A stretch of 64,000 nt of DNA from Chelatococcus sp. HY11 (lineage in GTDB: Bacteria > Pseudomonadota > Alphaproteobacteria > Rhizobiales > Beijerinckiaceae). The DNA is taken from positions 558,001 through 622,000 of the forward strand of contig NZ_JAHBRX010000001.1 in the NCBI RefSeq assembly GCF_018398335.1, read 5' to 3'. The notes beneath the pieces are model-generated. The model ran no database searches and was not told where the DNA came from. It was given only the letters and a program-made list of their open reading frames with translations. The position numbers and the translations under genes were made by a program. Below, in pieces: positions 53,473 to 61,697 of this stretch (position 1 is its first letter; every line of letters begins with the position of its first letter).

Positions 53473-54225
53473 ATGGCTAGGAGTAAGGTGGCTCTGGTGA
53501 CCGGGGCTGGTTCCGGTGTGGGACGCGCGGTGACGCTCGCTTTCGCCCGGGACGGCTACACCGTGGTGCTGGCGGGACGGCGTATCGACGCGCTGAAGGA
53601 GACCATCAGCTTGGCAGCGCAGCCCGAGCAGCTTCTCGCGGTGCCGACGGACGTGAGCGACGCGGTCTCCGTGAACGCCTTGTTCGAGATCGTGAAGGAG
53701 CGTTTCGGCCGCCTCGACGTGCTGTTCAACAATGCCGGTGTCAACGCGCCGGGCATTCCGTTGGAGGAGCTCACGGTCGAGCAGTGGCAGAACGTGGTGG
53801 ACGTCAACCTGACCGGGCCGTTCCTCTGCACCCAGGCCGCCTTCCGGATCATGAAGGATCAGGATCCGCGTGGTGGGCGCATCATCAACAATGGCTCCGT
53901 CTCCGCCACCGCCCCACGCCCCAATTCCGCGCCTTATACGGCGACCAAGCACGCGATCACGGGTCTGACGAAGTCGACCTCTCTCGACGGGCGTAAGTAC
54001 GACATCGCCTGCGGCCAGATCGATATCGGCAATGCCGCCACAGAGATGGCGATGCGGATGACCAAGGGCGTGCCGCAGGCTGACGGTTCGATCCGTGTCG
54101 AGCCGGTCATGGACGTGGCGCATGTGGGCGAGGCCGTGCTCGGCATGGCGAACCTGCCGCTCGACGTGAATGTGCAGTTCATCACCGTCATGGCGACCAA
54201 GATGCCCCTCGTGGGGCGTGGCTAG
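53473..54225 (+). CDS. Short-chain dehydrogenase/reductase (SDR)
   Basis: 250-residue NAD(P)-dependent oxidoreductase. Cofactor motif TGAGSGVG (residues 10-17), NNAG at 87-90 and catalytic Tyr155/Lys159 in YTATK follow the classical SDR pattern. Helix aG is shortened, as in atypical members. The ATG at 53473 follows GGGAGAG; an upstream in-frame ATG would add residues before the Rossmann start. Substrate unknown. RidA follows after 137 bases. Confidence 0.9.
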   Translation: MARSKVALVTGAGSGVGRAVTLAFARDGYTVVLAGRRIDALKETISLAAQPEQLLAVPTDVSDAVSVNALFEIVKERFGRLDVLFNNAGVNAPGIPLEELTVEQWQNVVDVNLTGPFLCTQAAFRIMKDQDPRGGRIINNGSVSATAPRPNSAPYTATKHAITGLTKSTSLDGRKYDIACGQIDIGNAATEMAMRMTKGVPQADGSIRVEPVMDVAHVGEAVLGMANLPLDVNVQFITVMATKMPLVGRG

Positions 54226-54362
54226 GGGCGAAACGCGAAACGTCGAGATCCTCCAGGGGGCATGATGTTTTCGCCGTTTCGGCTCTGGACAACCGTCCGG
54301 ACATCTCGCATGTCCAGTTGCCGGGCCGAGCACCGGCGAGACTTTTTATCGAGGAGAGTTCG

Positions 54363-54710
54363 ATGTCGATTGAGCGTTTTGGTGTCGGTCCGCGGATGAG
54401 CGAAGCGGTTGCCTATGGAAATCTCATCTTCCTCGCGGGTGAAGTCGCGGAAGATCGCACGCAGGACGCGGCTGGCCAGACCCAGCAGATTCTGGCGGCG
54501 ATCGATGAGACCCTGGCGAAGGCCGGCTCCGACAAGACCAAGATCCTGAAGGCCAATATCTGGCTGTCGGACATCCGGTATTTCGCCGACATGAACAAGG
54601 TCTGGGATGCATGGGTTCCGCAGGGCCACACGCCCGCTCGCGCCACTGTCGAGGCCAAGCTTGCGGCGCCGGACGTGCTCGTCGAAATCATGGTCGTGGC
54701 TGCTCGCTGA
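54363..54710 (+). CDS. RidA family protein
   Basis: 115 residues of the RidA/YjgF/UK114 family, which hydrolyse reactive enamine/imine intermediates. MSIERFGVGPRMSEAVAYGNLIFLAGEVAED at the start and PARATVEAKLAAPDVLVEIMVVA at the end, with the substrate-binding arginine (PARATVE), are characteristic. GAGGAG precedes the ATG at 54363. This subgroup differs from E. coli RidA in its N-terminus, so the exact substrate is uncertain. Confidence 0.92.
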   Translation: MSIERFGVGPRMSEAVAYGNLIFLAGEVAEDRTQDAAGQTQQILAAIDETLAKAGSDKTKILKANIWLSDIRYFADMNKVWDAWVPQGHTPARATVEAKLAAPDVLVEIMVVAAR

Positions 54711-54906
54711 TTACATTACGCAGGTGAAGCCGGGGCGCAGGTTAAGGCGTTTCAAGGGAAGCCCGCCCCGGTGAGGCCGTATTGATAGGAGTAAACTGTA
54801 CCGGAGCCATGGCCCGAGGCTTTTGTGAGAAGCCAGGCTTCTTTCAGGACACCACTGGCGAAGGCTCCGGCGCGCACTGGCTTCCCCCGTTGTCGAAGGC
54901 TGTTCC

Positions 54907-55785
54907 ATGGCGCAATCAAGCCAGCCCGAAGGTCTTGATGAGATCCGCCGCGATTTTGCGGAGCGCGTCGCGGGTCGCACGCGTCCCCGGGATGCAAGGG
55001 TCATCGCGGCTTTCGCCACGGTCCCGCGCGAACGGTTCCTTGGGCCAGGACCCTGGCTCATTCGTTCCGCGGATGGCTATTTGCGCACGCCGGATGCGAA
55101 CCCCATCCACATCTACCGCGACATCCTCGTGGCTCTTGAGCCTCTGCAGCGGATCAATAACGGACAGCCGTCTCTCCATGCAGCCGCCATCGCCAACCTC
55201 CGCTTGAAGGACGGGGAGACAGCGCTTCACGTCGGTGCGGGCACGGGGTACTACACGGCGATCCTCGCGGAGGTCATCGGCACGGCTGGCCGGGTTCACG
55301 GCTATGAAATCGAGCCCAGGCTGGCCGCGCTCGCAAAAGCCAATCTCGCTGAGCGCGACAATGTCACCCTCCATGATGAGGCTGATCCGCTCACATTGCC
55401 CCAGGCCGACGCGATCTACGTCAGCGCGGGCGCCGGCGGCCCGCAGCCGCGATGGCTGCATGCGCTCAATCCCATGGGGCGCCTCATTTTTCCGCTCACG
55501 GGCGATGACGGGAGTGGCGTGATGCTCCTCGTCAGACGAACCGATGACCCGCAGGTCTTCGAGGCGCGCTGCCTCGGGCCGGTACAGTTCATTCCACTGG
55601 TTGGTGGGCATGATGATATCGCGAGCCCGCATATCGCTGCTGCCTGGACCGACGGGCGTCTGGCCCGGGTTCGCACGCTCATTGCCGGCAGGCCGGTGGA
55701 GCCGTCATCCCGTCTTCTGGAAGGCGATGGATGGTGGCTATCAAGCCAGGCGATGGCGCCGAAGGCTGCCCCGCTACCCGAATAG
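54907..55785 (+). CDS. Protein-L-isoaspartate O-methyltransferase-like protein
   Basis: 292-residue SAM-dependent methyltransferase. The N-terminal REGION RRDFAERVAGRTRPRDARVIAAFATVPRERFL and the sequence INNGQPSLHAAAIANLRLKDGETALHVGAGTGYYTAILAEVIG, with SAM-binding motif I at 106-116, match the PIMT family that repairs isoaspartyl residues. It is longer than Pcm of E. coli by a C-terminal domain from about residue 210. True PIMT activity is likely but not proven. Confidence 0.85.
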   Translation: MAQSSQPEGLDEIRRDFAERVAGRTRPRDARVIAAFATVPRERFLGPGPWLIRSADGYLRTPDANPIHIYRDILVALEPLQRINNGQPSLHAAAIANLRLKDGETALHVGAGTGYYTAILAEVIGTAGRVHGYEIEPRLAALAKANLAERDNVTLHDEADPLTLPQADAIYVSAGAGGPQPRWLHALNPMGRLIFPLTGDDGSGVMLLVRRTDDPQVFEARCLGPVQFIPLVGGHDDIASPHIAAAWTDGRLARVRTLIAGRPVEPSSRLLEGDGWWLSSQAMAPKAAPLPE

Positions 55786-55863
55786 GACAGTCCTGAGGAG
55801 CTTATCCACCGCCGTCGCCTCCTTTCAGGTTGTATGGCGGCGCGCCTTCATGACAATGGGATC

Positions 55864-56301
55864 ATGGCACTCAATCTGATCAAGCTTTGTGTCGGCGTGG
55901 AAACGATCCAGGAACTCGAAGAGTGGATCGGCAGGCGTCTTGCGGAGAAGAAGCGGCTCGGCCAGCCCGTGGAGCAGCTTCATGTCACGCGCATGGCACC
56001 GAAGCGTGTTGATGAACTGCTTGATGGCGGGTCGCTCTATTGGGTGATCAAGGGCCAGATTTCCTGCCGGCAAAGACTAACGGATCTGCGCGTGTTCACC
56101 GACAACGAGGGCATCGGCCGTTGCGCGCTCGTGCTCGAGCCCACGGTCGTTCGTGTCCGGCCGAGACCGATGCGTCCGTTCCAGGGCTGGCGCTATCTCG
56201 CGGGGAAGGACTCTCCGGATGACCTCGCCGGTGGAGCAGATGCGATCGATGCCATGCCCGAACCGATGCGTCGTGAGCTGGCCTCCCTGGGGCTGCTCTG
56301 A
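55864..56301 (+). CDS. DUF1489 family protein
   Basis: 145 residues from the ATG at 55864, giving MALNLIKLCVGVETIQELEEWI as in relatives. HVTRMAPKRVDELLDGGSLYWVIKG and the RPRPMRPFQGWRYL stretch are typical of this family, which is almost confined to alphaproteobacteria. No known function. An upstream in-frame ATG at 55834 is possible but adds unmatched residues. Confidence 0.9.
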   Translation: MALNLIKLCVGVETIQELEEWIGRRLAEKKRLGQPVEQLHVTRMAPKRVDELLDGGSLYWVIKGQISCRQRLTDLRVFTDNEGIGRCALVLEPTVVRVRPRPMRPFQGWRYLAGKDSPDDLAGGADAIDAMPEPMRRELASLGLL

Positions 56302-56519
56302 GCGTGGCTTCAGCCAGCGAGAGGTGAGGGAGGGGGCCTGCAATCGCGGTCCCTGATCGCTTGCGTTCCAACCTCCGGATGAGATGTGCCGGAGGCCAGC
56401 ACGGCGCCGCCTTTTCCCACGCTCTATCTCTTTGAACACGCATAGAATTCATCCAAAACCGCATACACTTTTCGGCGCGATGCTCTAAACTCGCCGCGTG
56501 CTGCTCTGGAGTTCGCGTC

Positions 56520-56849
56520 ATGGTTTCTCGCTTTGCCGTTGTCGCCCTGACCTGTTGCCTCACGGGCCTGCCGGCCGTTGCGGCTCCCTGTATCGGGCCA
56601 GAGGCCTTGCCCGGCGTTTCCACCGGGCCACGGTCCGCCGCCGATGCGTTGACATCCAAAGGATCGACGTCTCACGCCCGCGCCGTTGGGCGGACGACGC
56701 GTCAATCGCAGGATTGTGACGCAGGCCTCGGGCCTGACGCTCGCCAAGCCTCGGGGGCGGTCACGCGCAAGGGTAATGCCCTGAAAATCGGCGATACGGA
56801 GATCCGGATCAACGGCCGGGTCAGGGTGGAAGGCGCTTATGGCCGCTGA
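56520..56849 (+). CDS. Small secreted protein of unknown function
   Basis: 109 residues. The N-terminus MVSRFAVVALTCCLTGLPAVAA is a clear signal peptide with a probable cut after AVAA. The mature part is polar, with Cys residues near 24 and 66, and ends in ALKIGDTEIRINGRVRVEGAYGR, a beta-rich tail I have seen in small rhizobial exported proteins. No enzymatic motif. Upstream and on the same strand as the vWA/J-domain pair but separated by about 200 bases and a weak hairpin (56857-56879). Confidence 0.65.
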   Translation: MVSRFAVVALTCCLTGLPAVAAPCIGPEALPGVSTGPRSAADALTSKGSTSHARAVGRTTRQSQDCDAGLGPDARQASGAVTRKGNALKIGDTEIRINGRVRVEGAYGR

Positions 56850-57056
56850 CCCCCCTACGGGACGACTGTCATGTCCCGTGGAGCCACCTTGTCGTTCCGA
56901 TGATGTCACGGCCTTGGTTGCGCTGTGAGGTCGAATCCCGGCATCCGCATGCAAAAGGCGGTTGGTCTCCCGATATAACGGGAAGACACGCTGCCGCGCG
57001 AGGCAAGGGAGGCGAGCATCTCGGACAAGTCGATCACGGATAAGAGCAAGCCGCCG

Positions 57057-57734
57057 GTGGCAGGCAGGACAGCGGAGGTTGATCTGTTCCTGTCGCAGGC
57101 GAAAGCCGTCGCGCAAACAGCGCGCGAGGGGCGGCTCATCTTCGCGCTTGATGCGACCCTGAGCCGTCAGCCCACGTGGGATATCGCCTGTCGCCTGCAG
57201 GCGCAGATGTTCGATGTAACGGCGGCGCAAGGTGGCCTCAACATTCAGCTCGTCTATTTCCGCGGTCTTGATGAGTGCCGCGCATCGCGATGGCTGGCGA
57301 GCGCCGATGCGTTAAAGGGCCTGATGGAGCGGATCGATTGTCGTGGCGGCCAGACACAGATCGAGCGCGTGCTCGATCACGCCGCCGCTCAGGCGGCGAA
57401 GGCGCGGGTCGGGGCGCTGGTTTTTGTCGGGGACGCCATGGAGGAAAACATCGACACGCTATGCGCTTCCGCCGGCAAGCTCGGCATGCTCGGGGTCAAG
57501 GCATTTCTGTTCCAGGAAGGGCACGACCCCATCGCAGGGCAGGCCTTCGCGGAAATCGCCAGATTGACGGGCGGTGTGCATGAACGCTTCGATCTGCGCG
57601 CGCCGCACGCGCTGGCCGGCCTGCTGCGCGCCGCCGCCGCTTATGCCAGTGATGGCGTCGCTGGTTTGACACGCCTGGCGAGCGGAGAGCCGGAAGCACG
57701 GCGGCTGCTGGCGTCGCTCGGGGGTACGCGATGA
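57057..57734 (+). CDS. vWA-domain protein
   Basis: 225 residues from the GTG at 57057. A von Willebrand A domain is seen with MIDAS-type residues Asp32, Thr34 and Ser36 (LDATLS), a later Thr in GGQTQIERVL and Asp in VFVGDAMEEN. The domain covers nearly the whole protein, so it is probably a protein-binding partner. The frame is open 13 codons upstream to ATC at 57018, which lies 5 bases after a perfect AAGGGAGG, while the GTG has no Shine-Dalgarno. Its stop overlaps the start of the J-domain gene (ATGA), which indicates coupling and a joint function. Confidence 0.85.
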   Translation: MAGRTAEVDLFLSQAKAVAQTAREGRLIFALDATLSRQPTWDIACRLQAQMFDVTAAQGGLNIQLVYFRGLDECRASRWLASADALKGLMERIDCRGGQTQIERVLDHAAAQAAKARVGALVFVGDAMEENIDTLCASAGKLGMLGVKAFLFQEGHDPIAGQAFAEIARLTGGVHERFDLRAPHALAGLLRAAAAYASDGVAGLTRLASGEPEARRLLASLGGTR

Positions 57735-58465
57735 TTTTTCTGGCCGCAGGTTGTCTTACGCTACTGTTTTTCTGGTGGCTCGGCCGGAACTACGCGAAGG
57801 CGGACCCCAGGAAACTCGCTAGTCTTCTTCGGCGGGGAGGTGGCGTCGCCGCTCTGGGCGTTGCGGCTCTCCTCCTGTTCCGTGGCCGATTTGACATGGC
57901 CCTTCCGCTGGCGGGGCTCGGCTGGTGGATGATGAACGGCGGCGCGTTCTATCTCCCCGGCAATCTCGGCACATACTGGCCCGGCGGGCAGCGCGGAGGG
58001 GCCAAGCCGCAGCCGGGGAGACGCTCGTCTGTCCGATCCGTCACGGTTGCGATGGAGCTCGACCATGATACCGGCGATCTCACCGGGCAGGTGGTCAGCG
58101 GCCCCTATGCAGGACGAGACCTTGGCAGTTTCACGAAGGAGGAACTGGCCGTTCTGCGTGATACGGCTCTTGCCGCCGACCCCGAAGGCGCGCGGCTTCT
58201 AGAGGCTTATCTGGATCGCCGATTTCCCAGCTGGCGTGAACACGCTCAGGCGGACCTTAACGCGCGGGGCGGCGGCGGAGATCGCTCGATGACGCAGGAA
58301 GAGGCGCTTCAGATATTGGGTCTTGCTGCTGGCGCGGGTGAGAGCGAGATCCGCGGCGCGCATCGGTCCCTGATGAAGAAACTGCATCCCGACCAAGGGG
58401 GCTCGACGTATCTCGCGTCCCGGGTGAACCAAGCCAAGGATGTCCTGCTGAACCGTCATAACTAG
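57731..58465 (+). CDS. Membrane-anchored J-domain protein
   Basis: 244 residues. Two N-terminal membrane helices (about 2-19 and 38-50, with a further hydrophobic stretch to about 75) are followed by a cytoplasmic region and a C-terminal J domain with the HPD motif at residues 219-221 (KKLHPDQGGSTYLASRVNQAKDVLL). The layout resembles DjlA/TIM14-type co-chaperones that recruit DnaK to the membrane. It is coupled to the vWA gene by a 4-base overlap, so the pair may act on one membrane substrate. Confidence 0.9.
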   Translation: MIFLAAGCLTLLFFWWLGRNYAKADPRKLASLLRRGGGVAALGVAALLLFRGRFDMALPLAGLGWWMMNGGAFYLPGNLGTYWPGGQRGGAKPQPGRRSSVRSVTVAMELDHDTGDLTGQVVSGPYAGRDLGSFTKEELAVLRDTALAADPEGARLLEAYLDRRFPSWREHAQADLNARGGGGDRSMTQEEALQILGLAAGAGESEIRGAHRSLMKKLHPDQGGSTYLASRVNQAKDVLLNRHN

Positions 58466-58693
58466 CGCTCATTCATCAGCGGGGTGAGATAAGTACCATA
58501 TCCGCGGTCGTTTCGCATCGGCCTCCACCCGGGGGCAGGGCGATGACGTGTTCTTCGTCACGCGAAGACGGTGGCTTCCGGGGGTATCCCGAGGCAGCCC
58601 TAGCTGAGCTGTCGCGGGAGTTATTGCTCTGCATCCTGATCGGCGGTCGGGGCAAAACAGCCATCTCGCGCCGCCTGACCTTGTCTTCTCAGG

Positions 58694-60187
58694 TCATCCG
58701 CGCGTGGCGAAGCACGAGAAGCCCTGCCTCTTCAGCGCCTTGCAGGCGGCCTGCGCGCTGTCCGTGTCGAAGCCGGAGAAGCGGGCGCGATAGAGCGTGG
58801 TGCCGCCCTTGGTGATCTTCTCGGTGAAGGGCGAGGCCTTCGCGAGGGTGCTGCGGGACTTGGATTTCGCCTGATTCAGAATGTCGTTGGCCTTGTCGGC
58901 GTCGGCGGTCGCGCCGAGCTGGATCACCCAGCCGCTGACACGCGTGACCTTGGCGGCCGGCTCGTCGCGCGGCTCCGCCTTGGGCTCGACCTTGGCAACG
59001 GTGGTCGTTGCCTGAGCCTTGGCTGCCGGTGCTTTGGCCACGGGGGCTTCCGGGCGGGCCGGCGGTGGGGCCATGGCGGTCGCCGCGCTGCGGTTCCACT
59101 GCATGCTCTGGGACGGTGTCGCCGTGGAGCCCGAGGCGGAGGCAACGACGGGCCGGATATTGGCCAAGTTGATCGCCTTCGGCTGACCGGACGGCGTGAT
59201 GGAGCTTGTCGTCTCCTCAAGAGCGTCCTGGGCGGCGGAGGCGACCGCGACAGGTTTCGCCGTATCCCGGGTCTCCGTGGCCGAAGCGAAGGCGAGAGCC
59301 GACGACTGACGGGCCCCGGCGTAGGCCTGCGGCAGATTGTTTGTGATCAGGTCCGCCATGATATTGTCGCGCGACGCTGCCGAGCGGCCGCCGAGCACCG
59401 ATGCCACAACCTCGCGGCCGCCTGATTTGGCGGAGGTCAGCAGGTTGAAGCCGGAAGCGCGCGTATAGCCCGTCTTGATGCCATCGACGCCATCGATGCG
59501 GTCCAGAAGCCGGTTGTGGCTACGGATCGTGCGGCTGCCGTACTGGAACGAGCGGGTCTCGAAATAGGCATAGTACTGCGGGAAACGCTCCTGGATCGCG
59601 CGTCCGAGCACGATGAGGTCGCGCGCGGTGGTGATGTTCGGCGGAGAGTTCGGCAGGCCATGGGGATTGTAGAAAGTGGTGCGGCTCATACCGAGCGCAC
59701 GCGCCTTCGAGGTCATCATCCGCGCGAACTGGCTTTCCGAGCCGCCCAGGTTCTCGGCGACCACCATGGACACGTCATTGGCCGATAGCGTCACCATCGC
59801 CTTGATGGCATCCTCGACCTTGATCGTGGTGCCGGGCCGAACGCCGAGTTTCGTCGGGGGCTCTGCGGCTGCCTTGGCGGAGACCTGGAGTGGTGTGCTA
59901 AGGCTGATGCGGCGCTGATCCAGCTGCTCGAAGAGCAGATAGAGGGTCATCACCTTCGTGATCGAGGCCGGGATACGCGGCTCGTCCTCGTTCCTCGCGT
60001 AGAGGGTGCGGCCGGTCTTGGCGTCGACCACCATCGCGGCGTAGGGGGGGCTATAGGCCGGCGCCGCCTTTTTCTTGCGCGCTTCAGCAGGTGAAGTCGT
60101 CAAAATTGACAATGACGCAACGATACCGATGACGCCGACAAGTGCGACAGGGCGGTGACGTTTGGCCGCTACGCAACCCCAGACCAT
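58694..60187 (-). CDS. D-alanyl-D-alanine carboxypeptidase (family S11) with SPOR domain
   Basis: 497-residue low-molecular-weight penicillin-binding protein that trims peptidoglycan stem peptides. The catalytic motifs are SITK (Ser75-Lys78), SAN (135-137) and KTG (238-240). An N-terminal signal/anchor (VALVGVIGIVASLSILTTSPAEA) exports it. A Pro/Ala-rich linker (about 300-410) leads to a C-terminal SPOR domain (GWVIQLGATADADKANDIL to the end) that binds denuded glycan at the division site. A role at septation is therefore likely. Confidence 0.94.
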   Translation of the reverse strand: MVWGCVAAKRHRPVALVGVIGIVASLSILTTSPAEARKKKAAPAYSPPYAAMVVDAKTGRTLYARNEDEPRIPASITKVMTLYLLFEQLDQRRISLSTPLQVSAKAAAEPPTKLGVRPGTTIKVEDAIKAMVTLSANDVSMVVAENLGGSESQFARMMTSKARALGMSRTTFYNPHGLPNSPPNITTARDLIVLGRAIQERFPQYYAYFETRSFQYGSRTIRSHNRLLDRIDGVDGIKTGYTRASGFNLLTSAKSGGREVVASVLGGRSAASRDNIMADLITNNLPQAYAGARQSSALAFASATETRDTAKPVAVASAAQDALEETTSSITPSGQPKAINLANIRPVVASASGSTATPSQSMQWNRSAATAMAPPPARPEAPVAKAPAAKAQATTTVAKVEPKAEPRDEPAAKVTRVSGWVIQLGATADADKANDILNQAKSKSRSTLAKASPFTEKITKGGTTLYRARFSGFDTDSAQAACKALKRQGFSCFATRG

Positions 60188-60616
60188 GTGTCTGTCCCCA
60201 ACTCGAAAACTCTACTCTGCGCCTCGGTTCAATCGAACCGTTACATGCGCGGCACGGTCAACAACGCTAGGTCCATGCGGTTACGGATGAGTTAATGAGC
60301 TGGCGGCTTAAGTTATTAGAAAACAAGAGGATGTTTATCTTTTGTTAAGCTTGACGGCGGTTGACGCGTCGATCGGAAGCGGGGCGCAGCGGACCCTTCT
60401 TGTCGGGGGCCTTTTCGGGGAGGATTTCACTCTCTGCCTGTTGCGGCAGACTCGGACTATTCGTCACATTTGATCCTATTTTGCACCGCAACATTAATCC
60501 TTGACACTCATTGTGCGCTGCACCTATATAGCGGCAACGAGATCAGTGGTAGGGCGCCCGTGGGGGGCGCAGGCTGCCACCGTTAACGCCGCTTAGGGGC
60601 GCAGGAGGCTCACCGC
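60188..60616. other. Intergenic region between carboxypeptidase and phasin genes
   Basis: 429 bases between divergent genes. It holds the strong phasin promoter and a leader with a possible GC-rich hairpin (about 60553-60585). The left part should contain the carboxypeptidase promoter, which I could not place. An A/T-rich stretch lies at about 60290-60350. Confidence 0.6.
60501..60530 (+). promoter_or_regulatory. Strong sigma-70-type promoter of the phasin gene
   Basis: Perfect -35 TTGACA (60501-60506) and a -10 CTATAT/TATATA (60524-60530) at 17-18 bases, 87 bases before the phasin ATG. This is the best promoter in the window, consistent with an abundant granule protein. Confidence 0.75.
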
Positions 60617-60958
60617 ATGTCTATCCAGTTCGAGAATTTTCAGAAGTATGGCAAAGAGCAGGTCGAGGCTACGCTGAAGACCTTCGGTACCGTTTCCAAG
60701 GGCGCCCAGAACATCGCCGTGGAAGTGGCTGACTATTCGAAGAAGTCTTTCGAGGATGGCACCGCTACGCTTGAGAAGCTCGTGGCCTGCAAGACCCTCG
60801 ACAAGGCCGTCGAGATCCAGGCTGACTACCTCAAGACCGCTTACGAAGGCTTCGTCGCCCAGTCGACCAAGCTGAGCGAGCTCTATGCGGATCTCGCGAA
60901 GGAAGTATTCAAGCCTTATGAAGGTCTCTATGCCAAGGTCAAGTCGGCGGCGAATTGA
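60617..60958 (+). CDS. Phasin family protein
   Basis: 113-residue amphipathic helical protein of the phasin family, which coats polyhydroxyalkanoate granules. The sequence FENFQKYGKEQVEATLKTFGTVSKGAQNIAVEVADYSKKSFEDGTATLEKLVACKTLDKAVEIQADYLKTAYEGFVAQSTKLSELYADLAKEVFKP is typical. GCAGGAGG precedes the ATG. It has its own promoter and terminator, so it is monocistronic. No phaC or other PHA genes lie nearby. Confidence 0.93.
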   Translation: MSIQFENFQKYGKEQVEATLKTFGTVSKGAQNIAVEVADYSKKSFEDGTATLEKLVACKTLDKAVEIQADYLKTAYEGFVAQSTKLSELYADLAKEVFKPYEGLYAKVKSAAN

Positions 60959-61053
60959 GCCGGAAGGCAGGTGCCTTTTCCTGGATGATCGTCGAGCTTA
61001 TCGACGAACTCGTTTCGGGACCGTGAACCACCGACATAGATCGTGATGCGAAG

Positions 61054-61081
61054 AAAGCCCGGCTCGTGCCGGGCTTTTTTT
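61054..61081 (+). terminator. Terminator after the phasin gene
   Basis: AAAGCCCGGC (61054-61063) pairs perfectly with GCCGGGCTTT (61068-61077) around TCGT and runs into a string of T. A textbook intrinsic terminator 95 bases after the stop. Confidence 0.92.
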
Positions 61082-61282
61082 ATGGGTTTCAAGGCCCTAG
61101 GAGCAGCTCGGTGGCTTTTCGCGGATCCCGTTTCAGGCAATGATGACGATGGCGTGTAGTGAACGCACTGGCGCCCCGCCCGTCTCGACACTAGATTAGC
61201 CGGGTGAGGGAGCGAGGCGGGGTCGCGGGGCGGCTCCGGGGCGCTGATCTCAGGTGGTGGATGAGGACCGATCGATTGCTTC

Positions 61283-61669
61283 ATGGTCAGGATGACTGCG
61301 AGTGCCGATGAAACTGATGCCATGCTGACGCGCATGGCTGAACGTCGCCGTGGCAATTCAATCGGACCGGAAGGGCCCGGAACTGCCCTGCTTACGAAGA
61401 CGAAGCCTCGGACGAAACGCCCGAGTATGTACCGGGTTTTATTGCTGAACGACGACTACACGCCGATGGAGTTCGTCATCCATGTGCTGGAGCGCTTTTT
61501 CAACAAGGATCGGGAGGAGGCAACCCGGATCATGTTGCATGTGCACCGGAACGGGGTCGGTGAATGCGGTATTTTCACCTACGAGGTGGCGGAGACCAAA
61601 GTGACCCAGGTCATGGACTTTGCCCGGAAGCACCAGCATCCTCTGCAGTGCGTGATGGAAAAGAAGTAG
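61283..61669 (+). CDS. clpS: ATP-dependent Clp protease adaptor ClpS
   Basis: N-end-rule adaptor that delivers substrates to ClpA, up to 128 residues. The conserved core [29 protein letters not shown] and [43 protein letters not shown] holds the substrate pocket. The start is uncertain: 61283 gives the longest form, while 61292 or 61334 (MAERRRGN) would shorten the variable tail; none has a strong ribosome-binding site. clpA follows after 28 bases. Confidence 0.95.
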   Translation: MVRMTASADETDAMLTRMAERRRGNSIGPEGPGTALLTKTKPRTKRPSMYRVLLLNDDYTPMEFVIHVLERFFNKDREEATRIMLHVHRNGVGECGIFTYEVAETKVTQVMDFARKHQHPLQCVMEKK

Positions 61670-61697
61670 CGGCGGCTATCGCAAAAGGATTTCGACG

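Noticed and set aside
58543-58815. 90-codon + strand frame overlapping the carboxypeptidase gene end
   Set aside because: Its second half is antisense to the SPOR domain and is Arg/Ser/Pro/Cys-rich, typical of a shadow frame.
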